From an uncultured Clostridia bacterium (GTDB taxonomy: Bacteria; Bacillota; Clostridia; UBA1381): a stretch of 50,622 nt of DNA. Shown in pieces: positions 1-8,231 of this stretch (the first letter of the stretch is position 1; each line of letters starts with the position of its first letter). The DNA lies in NCBI GenBank assembly GCA_934476675.1, contig CAKSOE010000022.1, positions 1 to 50,622 of the forward strand, read 5' to 3'. The notes under the pieces are model-generated. The model saw only the letters and a list, made by a program, of their open reading frames with translations. It was not told the origin of the DNA and ran no database searches. The translations under genes were made by a program, and so were the position numbers.

Positions 1-330
1 ATAGACTACTTTAAAACCACACCGGGCAGTGACAAAGTTCCCGCATGGGCAGCTGTGACAAGCTTTACAAACAAATCCGAGAAGAACTATGACGCATGGA
101 GAGAAAAAGCAACCTATTTCAATACGGATGAGCTTTATGAAGTTATGCTCGGACTTGTTAAAAACGAAAACTTAGATCGTATGACGCGCGGATATGCCTG
201 CAAGCCCGTTGCGGCACACTGCACAAAAGAGCAGTTTGAAGCGTTTGGCGAGGTTGTAAACGCTCTTACCGATAAAAATGCGAAATTTATACAGCAGGAA
301 TATCAAAACCAGGCGGCTAAGCTTGAATAA
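1..330 (+). CDS. Hypothetical protein, 5' end cut by window edge
   Basis: The reading frame is open from base 1 to the TAA at 328-330, so the gene starts outside the window; the internal GTG at 55 has no ribosome binding site before it and is not a likely start. The visible 109 residues are soluble, charged and mostly helical, with no membrane segment and no motif I recognise (it contains FTNKSEKNYDAWREK and ends QNQAAKLE). It lies 21 bases ahead of the TMEM43-like gene, which has its own ribosome binding site, so the two are probably co-transcribed. Function unknown; it could be the C-terminal part of a larger protein. Confidence 0.75.
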   Translation: MDYFKTTPGSDKVPAWAAVTSFTNKSEKNYDAWREKATYFNTDELYEVMLGLVKNENLDRMTRGYACKPVAAHCTKEQFEAFGEVVNALTDKNAKFIQQEYQNQAAKLE

Positions 331-351
331 ACACAGAATGGAGGAATGACT

Positions 352-1194
352 ATGAAAAAAATAATCGGCGTTATACTGATTATAGGAGGCATACTCTTCG
401 CCTCGCTTGCCGTAAAAGCTCTTATATCAGCGCCGCAGAACTACGAGAAAATCAGAACTGCGGAAACAATTAAGGACGGCAGGGTTGTTCCCGAAAATGA
501 AGGGAAGCTTGTGGTTGTTTCGGGAACTCTTAAACCGGCCGAACAGCTTCAAGACCCTATAACGGGCGTTAAGCTTCCGGGGGTAACGGCAAAAAGAACG
601 GTTTGGACTTATAAACAGGATACCGGCAGCGATGATGAAAAAGTGTGGGATTGGCATCCGGAGAATACCGACTACAGTGAAAAGGCGAATTTTGGGATAA
701 ACGCCGAGATACTTACATCAACAATGCTTGCCGCACCTACCTTGCTCGGTGAGTTTAAGGTAGAAGGCAAGCTGCTCAATCCGCTTATAAGAAACACGGA
801 ATTTACGCAATATGACGAGGAGAGCCTTAAAGACGGCTGGAATGTGCTTTCGGGCGGAAAAGAAAGCCGCTACTGCGTTTCGAAAGAATATAATTTGCCA
901 AAGAAAACAAAGGGTAGGTACTCAACGACAGGAGATGGATCTCAAAAAATATCCTACGGTATCGTTTCGCCGGATGATCCGCTCGATTATACGATCATCG
1001 GAATACAAAAAGAGGGTAACCTGATAAAAGCCGAGGACGTCGATTCAGTAACAACCATTAAGGGAATTATGACGGCAGAAGAATTTGCCGCTGAGAACAA
1101 AAAAGGAGTGCGCGGAGGCTCAATTTTCGGCATAGTGGCAGGCATAGTAATTTCAATAATCGGTGTGGGAATGATGGCATTTCGGAGGCAGTAA
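352..1194 (+). CDS. TMEM43-like membrane protein
   Basis: The ATG at 352 lies 7 nt after GGAGG (340-344); the in-frame ATG at 346 is too close to that site. The protein has 280 residues: an N-terminal membrane segment (about 5-25), a long extracytoplasmic region (about 26-250), and a second hydrophobic segment near the end (about 255-275) with a short basic tail. The pattern EGKLVVVSGTL followed by a DP..GV element and an aromatic segment (VWTYKQD) resembles the TMEM43 family, whose bacterial members are of unknown function. Assignment is by pattern and topology only. It is followed after 2 bases by a zinc-ribbon membrane protein, which suggests one transcript and perhaps one complex. Confidence 0.6.
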   Translation: MKKIIGVILIIGGILFASLAVKALISAPQNYEKIRTAETIKDGRVVPENEGKLVVVSGTLKPAEQLQDPITGVKLPGVTAKRTVWTYKQDTGSDDEKVWDWHPENTDYSEKANFGINAEILTSTMLAAPTLLGEFKVEGKLLNPLIRNTEFTQYDEESLKDGWNVLSGGKESRYCVSKEYNLPKKTKGRYSTTGDGSQKISYGIVSPDDPLDYTIIGIQKEGNLIKAEDVDSVTTIKGIMTAEEFAAENKKGVRGGSIFGIVAGIVISIIGVGMMAFRRQ

Positions 1195-1196
1195 AA

Positions 1197-1772
1197 ATGA
1201 GGATAAATAAAAAAATATTTTCGGGCGGCGGAACCTATATTTCAAAAGTGGCAATTGCAAGGCTTACATTAAAAAAACACATACAAATGATTATAGGCGG
1301 ATTTTTCACAGCAGTTTTTCTGTTTGGAATTATTTCGGGGGTTACAGGATATAATGAAAAGCTTCGCGATAACTTGATTACCAATATAGTCATGCTTGTT
1401 CCGTCCGCGTTGCTTTTGTTAAACGGCATTAAAAACGGCAGAATGGCGGGGCGTGCATATCGCTACAACTCCATCTTTATGTGCGATATTGACGGCACCG
1501 TGACAATCGAGGAGATTGCAAAGCAATCCGGAAAGCCGCCGTTCAAAGCGCTTTCCGAACTCGAGAAACTTTTCGAAAAAGGAGTATTCTGTGATTGCAC
1601 TCTGCAAAAGCAGGGTATGCCCTGCGTTATTCTTTCGGGGCAGGAGGGAAGCAAGACGTGCTTTGTCAACATTGTGTGTGAAAAATGCAACGGAACAACA
1701 AGAATACGCGCCGGAAGTTCCGGTAAATGCGAGTATTGCGGAAATGCAATATCGAGCCGAAATGTCGGATAA
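1197..1772 (+). CDS. Membrane protein with C-terminal zinc ribbon
   Basis: The ATG starts two bases after the stop of the TMEM43-like gene. The 191-residue product has two hydrophobic segments (about 29-50 and 60-80), then a cytoplasmic part (about 95-135) that reads like a small winged-helix or PCI-like unit (TVTIEEIAKQSGKPPFKALSELEK), and a C-terminal zinc ribbon formed by CEKC and CEYC about 15 residues apart. The cysteines indicate metal binding; no enzymatic motif is seen. It is the last gene of the left-edge group and is followed by a hairpin at 1909-1939. The role is unknown; membrane-anchored zinc-ribbon proteins are often scaffolds or sensors, but that is inference. Confidence 0.7.
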   Translation: MRINKKIFSGGGTYISKVAIARLTLKKHIQMIIGGFFTAVFLFGIISGVTGYNEKLRDNLITNIVMLVPSALLLLNGIKNGRMAGRAYRYNSIFMCDIDGTVTIEEIAKQSGKPPFKALSELEKLFEKGVFCDCTLQKQGMPCVILSGQEGSKTCFVNIVCEKCNGTTRIRAGSSGKCEYCGNAISSRNVG

Positions 1773-1908
1773 ATGTAAAACCCAAAAGAAAGAAAATGTA
1801 AAGTTAATCGGACATTTTTATACATATGTCGTTTTTATATTGCATTGGCGAATTTTTTGTTGGTTATATGCGTACAACTTTTTTGCTCGCTTCATCTATG
1901 AAATTTAT

Positions 1909-1939
1909 GATTGCCGCAGAACTTTCCGAAGCGGCAATC
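1909..1939 (+). terminator. Hairpin, possible terminator of the left-edge operon
   Basis: The arms GATTGCCGC and GCGGCAATC pair perfectly over 9 bp around a 13-nt loop. The following TGTGGTTTTG is only partly T-rich, so intrinsic termination would be weak; position after the operon end supports it. Confidence 0.45.
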
Positions 1940-2023
1940 TGTGGTTTTGTGCCAATATTAAAGCATATGAGAAAATTTTTTATGTAATCTGTAAAAGTGG
2001 CGCATTGAATGTGAATCTGACAC

Positions 2024-2052
2024 TTGAATGTGCATATAGTGTGTGTTATACT
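2024..2052 (+). promoter_or_regulatory. Promoter of the GH3 beta-glucosidase gene
   Basis: TTGAAT (2024-2029) and TATACT (2047-2052) are separated by exactly 17 nt, a good sigma-A match. The predicted start site near 2059 leaves a leader of about 28 nt containing GGAGGA (2075-2080). Confidence 0.65.
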
Positions 2053-2073
2053 AAAAATATCTTTTTAGTATAA
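2046..2073. promoter_or_regulatory. 28-bp palindromic operator over the GH3 promoter
   Basis: TTATACTAAAAA (2046-2057) and TTTTTAGTATAA (2062-2073) are exact reverse complements. Counting the four central bases, 13 of 14 pairs match across 28 bp. The dyad covers the -10 box and the predicted transcription start and ends just before the ribosome binding site. It lacks a T-run after it, so a repressor site is more likely than a terminator. The binding protein is not identifiable from the window. Confidence 0.6.
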
Positions 2074-2086
2074 CGGAGGAAACATA

Positions 2087-4345
2087 ATGAGCAGAGCGGA
2101 AATCTTTGCAAAAGAATTACTGCAAAAAATGACTTTGGAGGAAAAAATCGCACAGCTTTCGCAAACGGTTGCTGGGTACAGATGCTACAAACGCAGCGGC
2201 GACAATTTTGAATTTGAAGATGATTTTAAAAATTTCATTTCAAAATACGGCGCTATGGGTGCGATAAGCAATATTCTGCGTTCATGCGCGTGGACAAAAA
2301 AGGATTGGGGAGTAGGTATTGAACCTAAGCACAGGGCGAAGGTGGCAAATCAGCTGCAAAAATATGTAATCGACAATACACGTCTGCAAATTCCGGTTCT
2401 TATAGAAGTTGAGGCAAATCATGGCTTGCAGGCACTGGGAAGCGAGATGTTCCCGACTAATATAGGAATGGGCTGCACCTTCAATACCGGTCTTTATAAA
2501 GAAATAATGAAAACTGTCGGAAAAGAAACAAAGCTTTCCGGTAATCACATGGACTTTGTAACTATGTTTGATATGGCAAGAGACCCAAGGTGGGGCAGAG
2601 TGGAGGAATTTTTTTCGGAAGACCCGTATCTTGCATCGGAGTACGCAAAAAACGGTGTAGAGGGGTTAAAAGAGGAAAACGTGCTTGTATGCTGCAAGCA
2701 TTACTGCGCAACGGGCGATTGTTTCGGAGGTATTAATACGGCTGAGGTGAACATCGGCAGACGTGAACTTCATGATATTCATTTGCCTGTTGTTCAGAAA
2801 GCCGTAAAGGCAGGAGCAGATGTTGTTATGGCGGCATATAACACGGTTGATTCTATACCATGTCATGCAAATTCTTATTTGCTTAACGAGGTTTTGAGAG
2901 ATGAGCTGGGATTTGAGGGGATAGTTCTTTCCGACGGCTGGGGCGTTGAAAGAATGGTAAATCAGATGCGGTATAATCCGGTAAAAGGCAGTACCGCTGC
3001 GCTTAAAGCAGGAATTGATATAAGTCTTGCCGACAACGGAATGTACTTAAATCTCATTACGGCGGTAAAAGACGGTAAGCTTGATATAGAGTATGTAAAT
3101 AATGCCGTTATGAGAGTTTTGAAAAAGAAATTTGAAATCGGATTATTCAATAATCCTTTTGTCAGTGAGAATAAAGAGCTTGAAACATTTTTGGATTCGG
3201 GAATACAAAAACAGCTTTCATACAGAGCAGCGTGCGAAAGCGTTGTAATGACAAAAAATAACGGCGTACTTCCGCTGAAAAAAGAAACAAAGCTCTCGGT
3301 CATAGGCTGTCTGGCAGATAATTTATATTATCTTCTCGGAAGCTATACATCTCTGCGTAAAAAAGGCGAGGGCAAAACACTTATTGAAGCAATACGCGGA
3401 CAATTCGATTCTGTCGTATATTCAAAGGGATGGGATTTTGAAAACAGCGAGGAATATTTTGAGGAGGCCGTAAATAATTCAAAGGATGCCGATGCGGTGA
3501 TTTTTGTGATGGGCGGCAGTTCGGCAGGCGCGATAACTAAAACGGAATTCGACCCAAATACAGGCGCGCAGATTTCAGCGCAGGGATTTATTGACTGCGG
3601 CGAGGGAATTGACGTGGCAGATATAAGTCTTGCGGGAAATCAGCAAAAACTTTTGAAGATAATAAAAGAATTGGGCAAGCCGGTAATTTCCGTTATGATT
3701 CAGGGCAGACCGTACATAATTACAGATGTTGAAAAAATGAGCGATGCGGTTTTGATAGCATGGTATCCGGGACAACAGGGCGGAGACGCAATTTCGGATA
3801 TAATTTCGGGAACGGTTAATCCGTCGGGTAAGCTTTCTGTATCAATTCCATATTCATCACATACATTGCCTGCTTACTACAACAGGGTATGGAGCCCGGA
3901 GGAGGCTTTTGATGATTGCTGTACAAATTCGTATAAGGATTATCCGCAGAGAGTTTTGCACCCGTTCGGATTTGGTTTATCGTATTCAAAATTCAGTTAC
4001 AGCAATTTAAGAGTGGAAAATACGGGCAAAAATGAATTTCTCGTGTATGCCGATGTCACAAATATATCGGAAGTCGGCGGATATGAGACAGTTCAGCTGT
4101 ATATAAACGGATATGACAATTCAATACGCAGAAGGGGTAAGGAACTGAAAGGATTTGAAAAGGTATACGTTAATCCCAATGAAACCAAAACCGTGAAATT
4201 TAGGCTGGGATATGATGAGCTTAAAATATATTCGGCACGCGGAAAATACGAGGTTGAGGAGGCGCCCGTTAACATAATGATAGGTTCAAATCCGAATTTA
4301 CCGCTGAAAACGGTGATACATACAGCACCGCAGACATTGGAATAA
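2087..4345 (+). CDS. GH3 family beta-glucosidase, classical domain order
   Basis: The 752-residue protein hydrolyses, by family, beta-linked glucosides or xylosides from the non-reducing end. Order: GH3 TIM barrel (about 1-340, with KHYCATGD and the nucleophile motif LSDGWG, Asp283), the alpha/beta sandwich (about 380-600, with WYPGQQGGDA), and a C-terminal fibronectin-III-like domain (about 640-740, DVTNISEVGGYETVQLYI). There is no signal peptide, so it should act on imported oligosaccharides in the cytoplasm. GGAGGA (2075-2080) sits 6 nt before the ATG. It stands alone between its own promoter/operator and terminator, so expression is probably sugar-controlled. Exact substrate cannot be read; beta-xylosidase or another GH3 activity is possible. 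Confidence 0.9.
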   Translation: MSRAEIFAKELLQKMTLEEKIAQLSQTVAGYRCYKRSGDNFEFEDDFKNFISKYGAMGAISNILRSCAWTKKDWGVGIEPKHRAKVANQLQKYVIDNTRLQIPVLIEVEANHGLQALGSEMFPTNIGMGCTFNTGLYKEIMKTVGKETKLSGNHMDFVTMFDMARDPRWGRVEEFFSEDPYLASEYAKNGVEGLKEENVLVCCKHYCATGDCFGGINTAEVNIGRRELHDIHLPVVQKAVKAGADVVMAAYNTVDSIPCHANSYLLNEVLRDELGFEGIVLSDGWGVERMVNQMRYNPVKGSTAALKAGIDISLADNGMYLNLITAVKDGKLDIEYVNNAVMRVLKKKFEIGLFNNPFVSENKELETFLDSGIQKQLSYRAACESVVMTKNNGVLPLKKETKLSVIGCLADNLYYLLGSYTSLRKKGEGKTLIEAIRGQFDSVVYSKGWDFENSEEYFEEAVNNSKDADAVIFVMGGSSAGAITKTEFDPNTGAQISAQGFIDCGEGIDVADISLAGNQQKLLKIIKELGKPVISVMIQGRPYIITDVEKMSDAVLIAWYPGQQGGDAISDIISGTVNPSGKLSVSIPYSSHTLPAYYNRVWSPEEAFDDCCTNSYKDYPQRVLHPFGFGLSYSKFSYSNLRVENTGKNEFLVYADVTNISEVGGYETVQLYINGYDNSIRRRGKELKGFEKVYVNPNETKTVKFRLGYDELKIYSARGKYEVEEAPVNIMIGSNPNLPLKTVIHTAPQTLE

Positions 4346-4350
4346 AAAGC

Positions 4351-4388
4351 AGGCAAGTTCATTTAAATGAGCTTGCCTGTTTTTTTTG
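4351..4388. terminator. Bidirectional terminator between GH3 and Ca2+ ATPase genes
   Basis: AGGCAAGTTCATTT pairs with AAATGAGCTTGCCT with one G-T pair, followed by a run of eight T. On the other strand the left flank AAAAA also gives a T-run, so it can stop transcription from both convergent genes. Confidence 0.85.
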
Positions 4389-4487
4389 ACATTACAATGA
4401 TAAAATAAGACAAATATGACACATGGTTTAATTCAGCAGGAAGAGCTGATATGATTAACGATGCAAGGCGGATAAATTCTTTTCTTT

Positions 4488-7067
4488 TTATCGTTTTTTG
4501 CGCATAACAGCTTTTCGTATCATGTCGATAGGAATGATGAGAAACGCCATAAACATACATATCAGCCATGCGGAGAGGGATAGCGGCTCTACGCTCAAAA
4601 CACTTCCGCCGAATGTAACAAACAAAAACTGTAGTATGAATATCGATGCCATAACCCAAAGGAAGTTTTTGTTTCTGCCTATGCCCTCAAAGGGATTGAT
4701 ATGCGATGTGCGTGCATTAAAGCCGTTAAAGGTAATCGCCATCATAAACGTTGCAAAAACAGCCGATTTATCAACATCGCCGATCAAGTTATTTATGAAT
4801 GGTACGAATAAAATAGACGTACATACAGCGGTTATATACAGTGCGCTTATTATGATTTCAATGAACATTTCCCTGTTTATTATGCTTGCCGAACGTGGAA
4901 TGGGTTTTTCCTGCATATATTCGTCAAGCGCCGGCTCGCTTCCAAATGCGATTGCTGCAAGCGTGTCCATCACAAGGTTTACAAGCAGCAGCTGAACCAC
5001 CGTCAGAACCACTGTTTCGCCGAGCAGGGGCCCGATAAAACAGGTAAGAACCGCAGCTATATTTACCGTAAGCTGGAATATAAGAAATTTCCTCACGCTC
5101 TTAAAGATTGTTCTGCCGTAAAGTATGGCTTTCTTGATAGAGGAGAAGTTATCGTCCAGTATTGTGATGTCGCCCGCTTCTTTTGCAACCTCCGTTCCGC
5201 TGCCCATGGCAAAGCCTACATCGGCTTTTTTCAGCGCCGGAGAATCGTTTACGCCGTCTCCCGTCATGCCGACAACCATATTAAGCTCCTGCGCTATTCT
5301 TACAAGACGGCTCTTGTCTGTCGGCAATGCTCTTGCAACAACTCTCAGACGCGGCAGTATCTTTTTAAGCTCATCATCACTCTTTTCAGCCATTTCAGCC
5401 GATGTGAGCGCAACATCGTCAGAGCTTGTAATAAGTCCTGCGTCCTTCGCAATTGCAACGGCAGTTTCTTTTCTGTCGCCCGTAACCATAACAACCTGTA
5501 TTCCGGCATTTGCAACCTCTTTGATTGCGTCTGCCGCTTCTTTTCTGACATTATCACGTATACTCAATACGCATATGAGAGTTAAATTCTCATCGCAGCT
5601 GTTGCCCTCTGCTTTTGCAACCGCAAGCAGACGCATTGAACGCCCTGCCTGAGAATCAATATAAGATTTAAGATAATTCTTTTCGACCAAATCCTTTTCT
5701 GTGCCGTTTTCATCAATATACTTTGTGCATTTTCCGATTATCTTTTCGGGTGCGCCCTTAATATAGGTAATATTTTTGCCGTCATGTTCAAGCGTGACGG
5801 TTGATATTTTTTTGCTCGAATCAAATGCGTTGAAATTGCGCACTTCTTCTTTTGACATAGAGGCGGCGTCGGCTTCATTAAGAAATGACATCAGCGCTCT
5901 GTCGGTGCTGTTGCCGCCTATAACGGAACCGTCGCTTACAACCGCACTGTTGTTTATTCCGATGCCTATAACAACGTCTTCCGAAAGCGGCGGCGGCAGC
6001 TGGCTCAGCTTTTTGAAAATCTCGACGTTTCCTGTTGCCATTTCCACAACCGAGAGTCTGCCCTCGGTAATGGTACCCGTTTTGTCGCTGAAAAGCAGGC
6101 TTAAGCTTCCGGCGGTTTCAATTCCGTTGATTTTACGTACCAGTACGTTATCCTTTGTCATTTTAAGGCTCTGGAACGAAAGTAAAATCGACGTCAGCAT
6201 CGGAAGTCCCTCCGGTACTGCGCAAACAATAATAGTTACCGCAACGGTTATCGTGTTCATTAAAAACTTTATCCAGTCATAAACGCCTGTCGGAGCCGAA
6301 CCGGTGATAATTGCCCTTGACAGAATACCGACAACGATAGCAATAGCGCCCACATATCCAAAGGTGGAAATTTGTTTTGCAAGCTTTTTTAATTTTACTT
6401 GCAGCGGTGTGGCACGCGTTTCCTCCTGCACTTCAAGCGCCAGATGACCGAATAGCGTATTGTCGCCGACAACCTTAACCTCCATGTATGCCTCACCGCC
6501 GCATACTACCGTGCCGCGGTAGGCGTAGTGCTTGTTAAGCAAATCTTTTATATTGTAGGAATTGCCGTCGGCAGGTTTCTTTTCCGCCTCCTCGGTTTCA
6601 CCGTTTAAAGCCGCCTGGTCAACGTTTATTATTCCATCGGTTATTTCACCGTCGGCAGGCAGCTTGTCTCCCGACTGCAAATATACAATATCCCCGACAA
6701 CTATATCGCTTATATGAATTTCAATAAGCTTGCCGTCACGGATAACCTTGGCGGTTTCCTTTGCTGCCTCCTCAGCTTTCAGCGCGGACGCCTTGCCCTC
6801 CTGCTTGCTTTCGCTTATTGACGAAACACCGTTTGCAATTACAATAGCCGTAAAAATTCCGGCAGCCTCGAACCACTCGGACTGACCGAGAAAAAACAGC
6901 ACAAGCTGTACAATCAGCGCCACCAAAAGTATCATAATCATCGGGTCTTTAAATCCGTTTAAAAACTTCTTCCACAACGGATCGGGCGGTATCTGCGTTA
7001 ATATATTCGAACCGTGCAGGCCCCGCGATTTTTTTACCTGTTCTTCATTTAAACCGTTTTGTTTCAC
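4488..7067 (-). CDS. P-type Ca2+-transporting ATPase (PMCA-like, type IIB)
   Basis: An 859-residue ion pump using ATP to export cations, most likely Ca2+. Order: N-terminal cation-ATPase domain, membrane pair M1-M2, actuator domain (LNGETEE), M3-M4 with PEGLP, phosphorylation motif DKTGT (Asp328), nucleotide-binding domain (KGAPE), hinge GDGVNDSPALKKADVG, and the C-terminal membrane bundle. The M6 pattern NLVMDTLAAIAF and PEGL in M4 are those of plasma-membrane type Ca2+ pumps with one Ca2+ site. The start is GTG with AGGAGG 8 nt upstream. It is monocistronic, convergent with GH3 and divergent from the pst operon. Lack of a calmodulin tail is normal for bacteria; Mn2+ transport cannot be excluded. 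Confidence 0.9.
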   Translation of the reverse strand: MKQNGLNEEQVKKSRGLHGSNILTQIPPDPLWKKFLNGFKDPMIMILLVALIVQLVLFFLGQSEWFEAAGIFTAIVIANGVSSISESKQEGKASALKAEEAAKETAKVIRDGKLIEIHISDIVVGDIVYLQSGDKLPADGEITDGIINVDQAALNGETEEAEKKPADGNSYNIKDLLNKHYAYRGTVVCGGEAYMEVKVVGDNTLFGHLALEVQEETRATPLQVKLKKLAKQISTFGYVGAIAIVVGILSRAIITGSAPTGVYDWIKFLMNTITVAVTIIVCAVPEGLPMLTSILLSFQSLKMTKDNVLVRKINGIETAGSLSLLFSDKTGTITEGRLSVVEMATGNVEIFKKLSQLPPPLSEDVVIGIGINNSAVVSDGSVIGGNSTDRALMSFLNEADAASMSKEEVRNFNAFDSSKKISTVTLEHDGKNITYIKGAPEKIIGKCTKYIDENGTEKDLVEKNYLKSYIDSQAGRSMRLLAVAKAEGNSCDENLTLICVLSIRDNVRKEAADAIKEVANAGIQVVMVTGDRKETAVAIAKDAGLITSSDDVALTSAEMAEKSDDELKKILPRLRVVARALPTDKSRLVRIAQELNMVVGMTGDGVNDSPALKKADVGFAMGSGTEVAKEAGDITILDDNFSSIKKAILYGRTIFKSVRKFLIFQLTVNIAAVLTCFIGPLLGETVVLTVVQLLLVNLVMDTLAAIAFGSEPALDEYMQEKPIPRSASIINREMFIEIIISALYITAVCTSILFVPFINNLIGDVDKSAVFATFMMAITFNGFNARTSHINPFEGIGRNKNFLWVMASIFILQFLFVTFGGSVLSVEPLSLSAWLICMFMAFLIIPIDMIRKAVMRKKR

Positions 7068-7158
7068 TGAAAAATCCTCCTGGTCGGATTAGAAATTTAC
7101 ACTATGTCTGTGTTTTTCCAAAATATTAGCAAATTTATACGTAACATATGCTTTTTTC

Positions 7159-7187
7159 ATTTTAGCATAAATTTCCTTTGCCGTCAA
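7159..7187 (-). promoter_or_regulatory. Promoter of the Ca2+ ATPase gene
   Basis: On the minus strand TTGACG (7182-7187) is followed after 17 nt by TAAAAT (7159-7164). The leader would be about 85 nt; no yybP-ykoY-type riboswitch signature is seen in it. Confidence 0.6.
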
Positions 7188-7222
7188 CCGAATATTTGAG
7201 GAAATATCTCTAAAAACTAAGA

Positions 7223-7278
7223 TTAACATAGAGTTAACATACAGTGGCTTTTAGAATTAACACAAGCAGAGATATAAT
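7223..7278 (+). promoter_or_regulatory. Pho boxes and promoter of the pst operon
   Basis: TTAACA occurs at 7223-7228 and 7234-7239, separated by 5 nt (11-bp period), and again at 7257-7262. This is the direct-repeat pattern of Gram-positive PhoP binding sites. A perfect -10 TATAAT follows at 7273-7278 while the -35 position is poor (TTTTAG at 7250-7255), as expected for a PhoP-activated promoter. Confidence 0.8.
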
Positions 7279-7375
7279 AAGCCTGTAAAAAAGAGCGGAT
7301 AACGTAAAAATATGTTACGCAGCTTTTTCACGTTATGATTTGTAGCCCGTATTGCGGCAGAATGGAGAGGTTATT

Positions 7376-8221
7376 ATGAAAAAGACTATGATTATTACAT
7401 TATCGGGATTACTTGCGGCAGCAATGCTTACAGGCTGTTCGGGAGGAGATCAGACATCGCAAAGCCCGGGTACATCGCAGACGTCACAGCAGAGCACGGT
7501 ATCAACCGACGGTTCAACATCTATGGAAAAGGTTATCGGATATTTAAGCGAGAGTTACATGGAGGATAACAAGAATGTAAAGGTTACCTACAATCCGACA
7601 GGCTCGGGGGCAGGTATTCAGGCGGCATCGGAGGGAAGATGCGATATAGGACTTTCAAGCCGTGACCTGAAAGATGATGAAAAGCAGACCCTTACACAAA
7701 CAGTAGTAGCGATAGACGGTATAGCGATAATCGTAAATCCGCAGAACAAGATAGAGGATTTGACGGTTGAGCAGATAGGAAAAATATATACCGGAGAAAT
7801 TACAAACTGGAAAGAAGTCGGCGGAGAAGATCATCCGATAGTTCCGATAGGCAGAGAGGCGGCATCGGGAACAAGAGACGGCTTTGAATCAATCACAAAA
7901 ACAAAGGATAAGTGCAAATATACACAGGAGCTTACGTCAACAGGTGATGTTATACAGACTGTATCGGGCAACGAAAACGCAATAGGCTATGCGTCGCTTG
8001 CATCGGTAAAGGACAGCGTAAAGGTTTTGAAGGTTGAGGGAATAACCCCGTCAAAGGATACAATACAGAACGGCAGCTACAAGATACAGAGGGATTTCGT
8101 ACTTGTAACAAAGAAAGACGGAAAACTGAGCGACGAAGCACAGAAGTTCTTTGACTTTGCAACAAGTGCACAGGCTGACGATTTGATTGAAAAAGCGGGA
8201 GCAATTCCGGTTATAAGATAA
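7376..8221 (+). CDS. pstS: Phosphate ABC transporter substrate-binding lipoprotein PstS
   Basis: Lipoprotein that captures phosphate outside the membrane and passes it to PstCA. The ATG at 7376 follows GGAGAGG (7364-7370); the upstream TTG at 7352 overlaps this site and is rejected. The 281-residue protein begins with a signal peptide ending in a lipobox (LTGC, Cys near residue 18), then a Ser/Thr-rich linker, then the type II binding fold. STSMEK, NPTGSGAGIQA, GLSSRDL, and GREAASGTRDGFE are typical phosphate-contacting elements of the family. It opens the pst-pho operon, directly downstream of the Pho boxes, so induction under phosphate limitation is expected. Confidence 0.95.
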   Translation: MKKTMIITLSGLLAAAMLTGCSGGDQTSQSPGTSQTSQQSTVSTDGSTSMEKVIGYLSESYMEDNKNVKVTYNPTGSGAGIQAASEGRCDIGLSSRDLKDDEKQTLTQTVVAIDGIAIIVNPQNKIEDLTVEQIGKIYTGEITNWKEVGGEDHPIVPIGREAASGTRDGFESITKTKDKCKYTQELTSTGDVIQTVSGNENAIGYASLASVKDSVKVLKVEGITPSKDTIQNGSYKIQRDFVLVTKKDGKLSDEAQKFFDFATSAQADDLIEKAGAIPVIR

Positions 8222-8231
8222 GGACAAAGCT

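Larger units (their letters stand above)
1773..2086. other. Intergenic region of 314 bp
   Basis: No convincing gene lies here. The stretch holds a perfect 9-bp hairpin at 1909-1939 and, at its right end, the promoter and palindromic operator of the GH3 gene (2024-2073). An open frame crosses the region but starts inside the previous gene in another frame, has no ribosome binding site and runs over the GH3 promoter, so it is not called. Confidence 0.7.

Noticed and set aside
1516..2073. Open frame of 185 codons overlapping the zinc-ribbon gene and the intergenic region
   Set aside because: No ribosome binding site, cysteine- and aromatic-rich random-looking product, and it runs over the GH3 promoter and operator.
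4498..4995. Long plus-strand frames across the Ca2+ ATPase gene (also at 5125-5652 and 5776-6282)
   Set aside because: They are opposite-strand shadows of the ATPase; it has every expected motif and its own start signals.
7068..7152. Possible yybP-ykoY-type metal riboswitch before the P-type ATPase
   Set aside because: The leader is about 85 nt and lacks the conserved GGGGAGUAG-type elements of that class.
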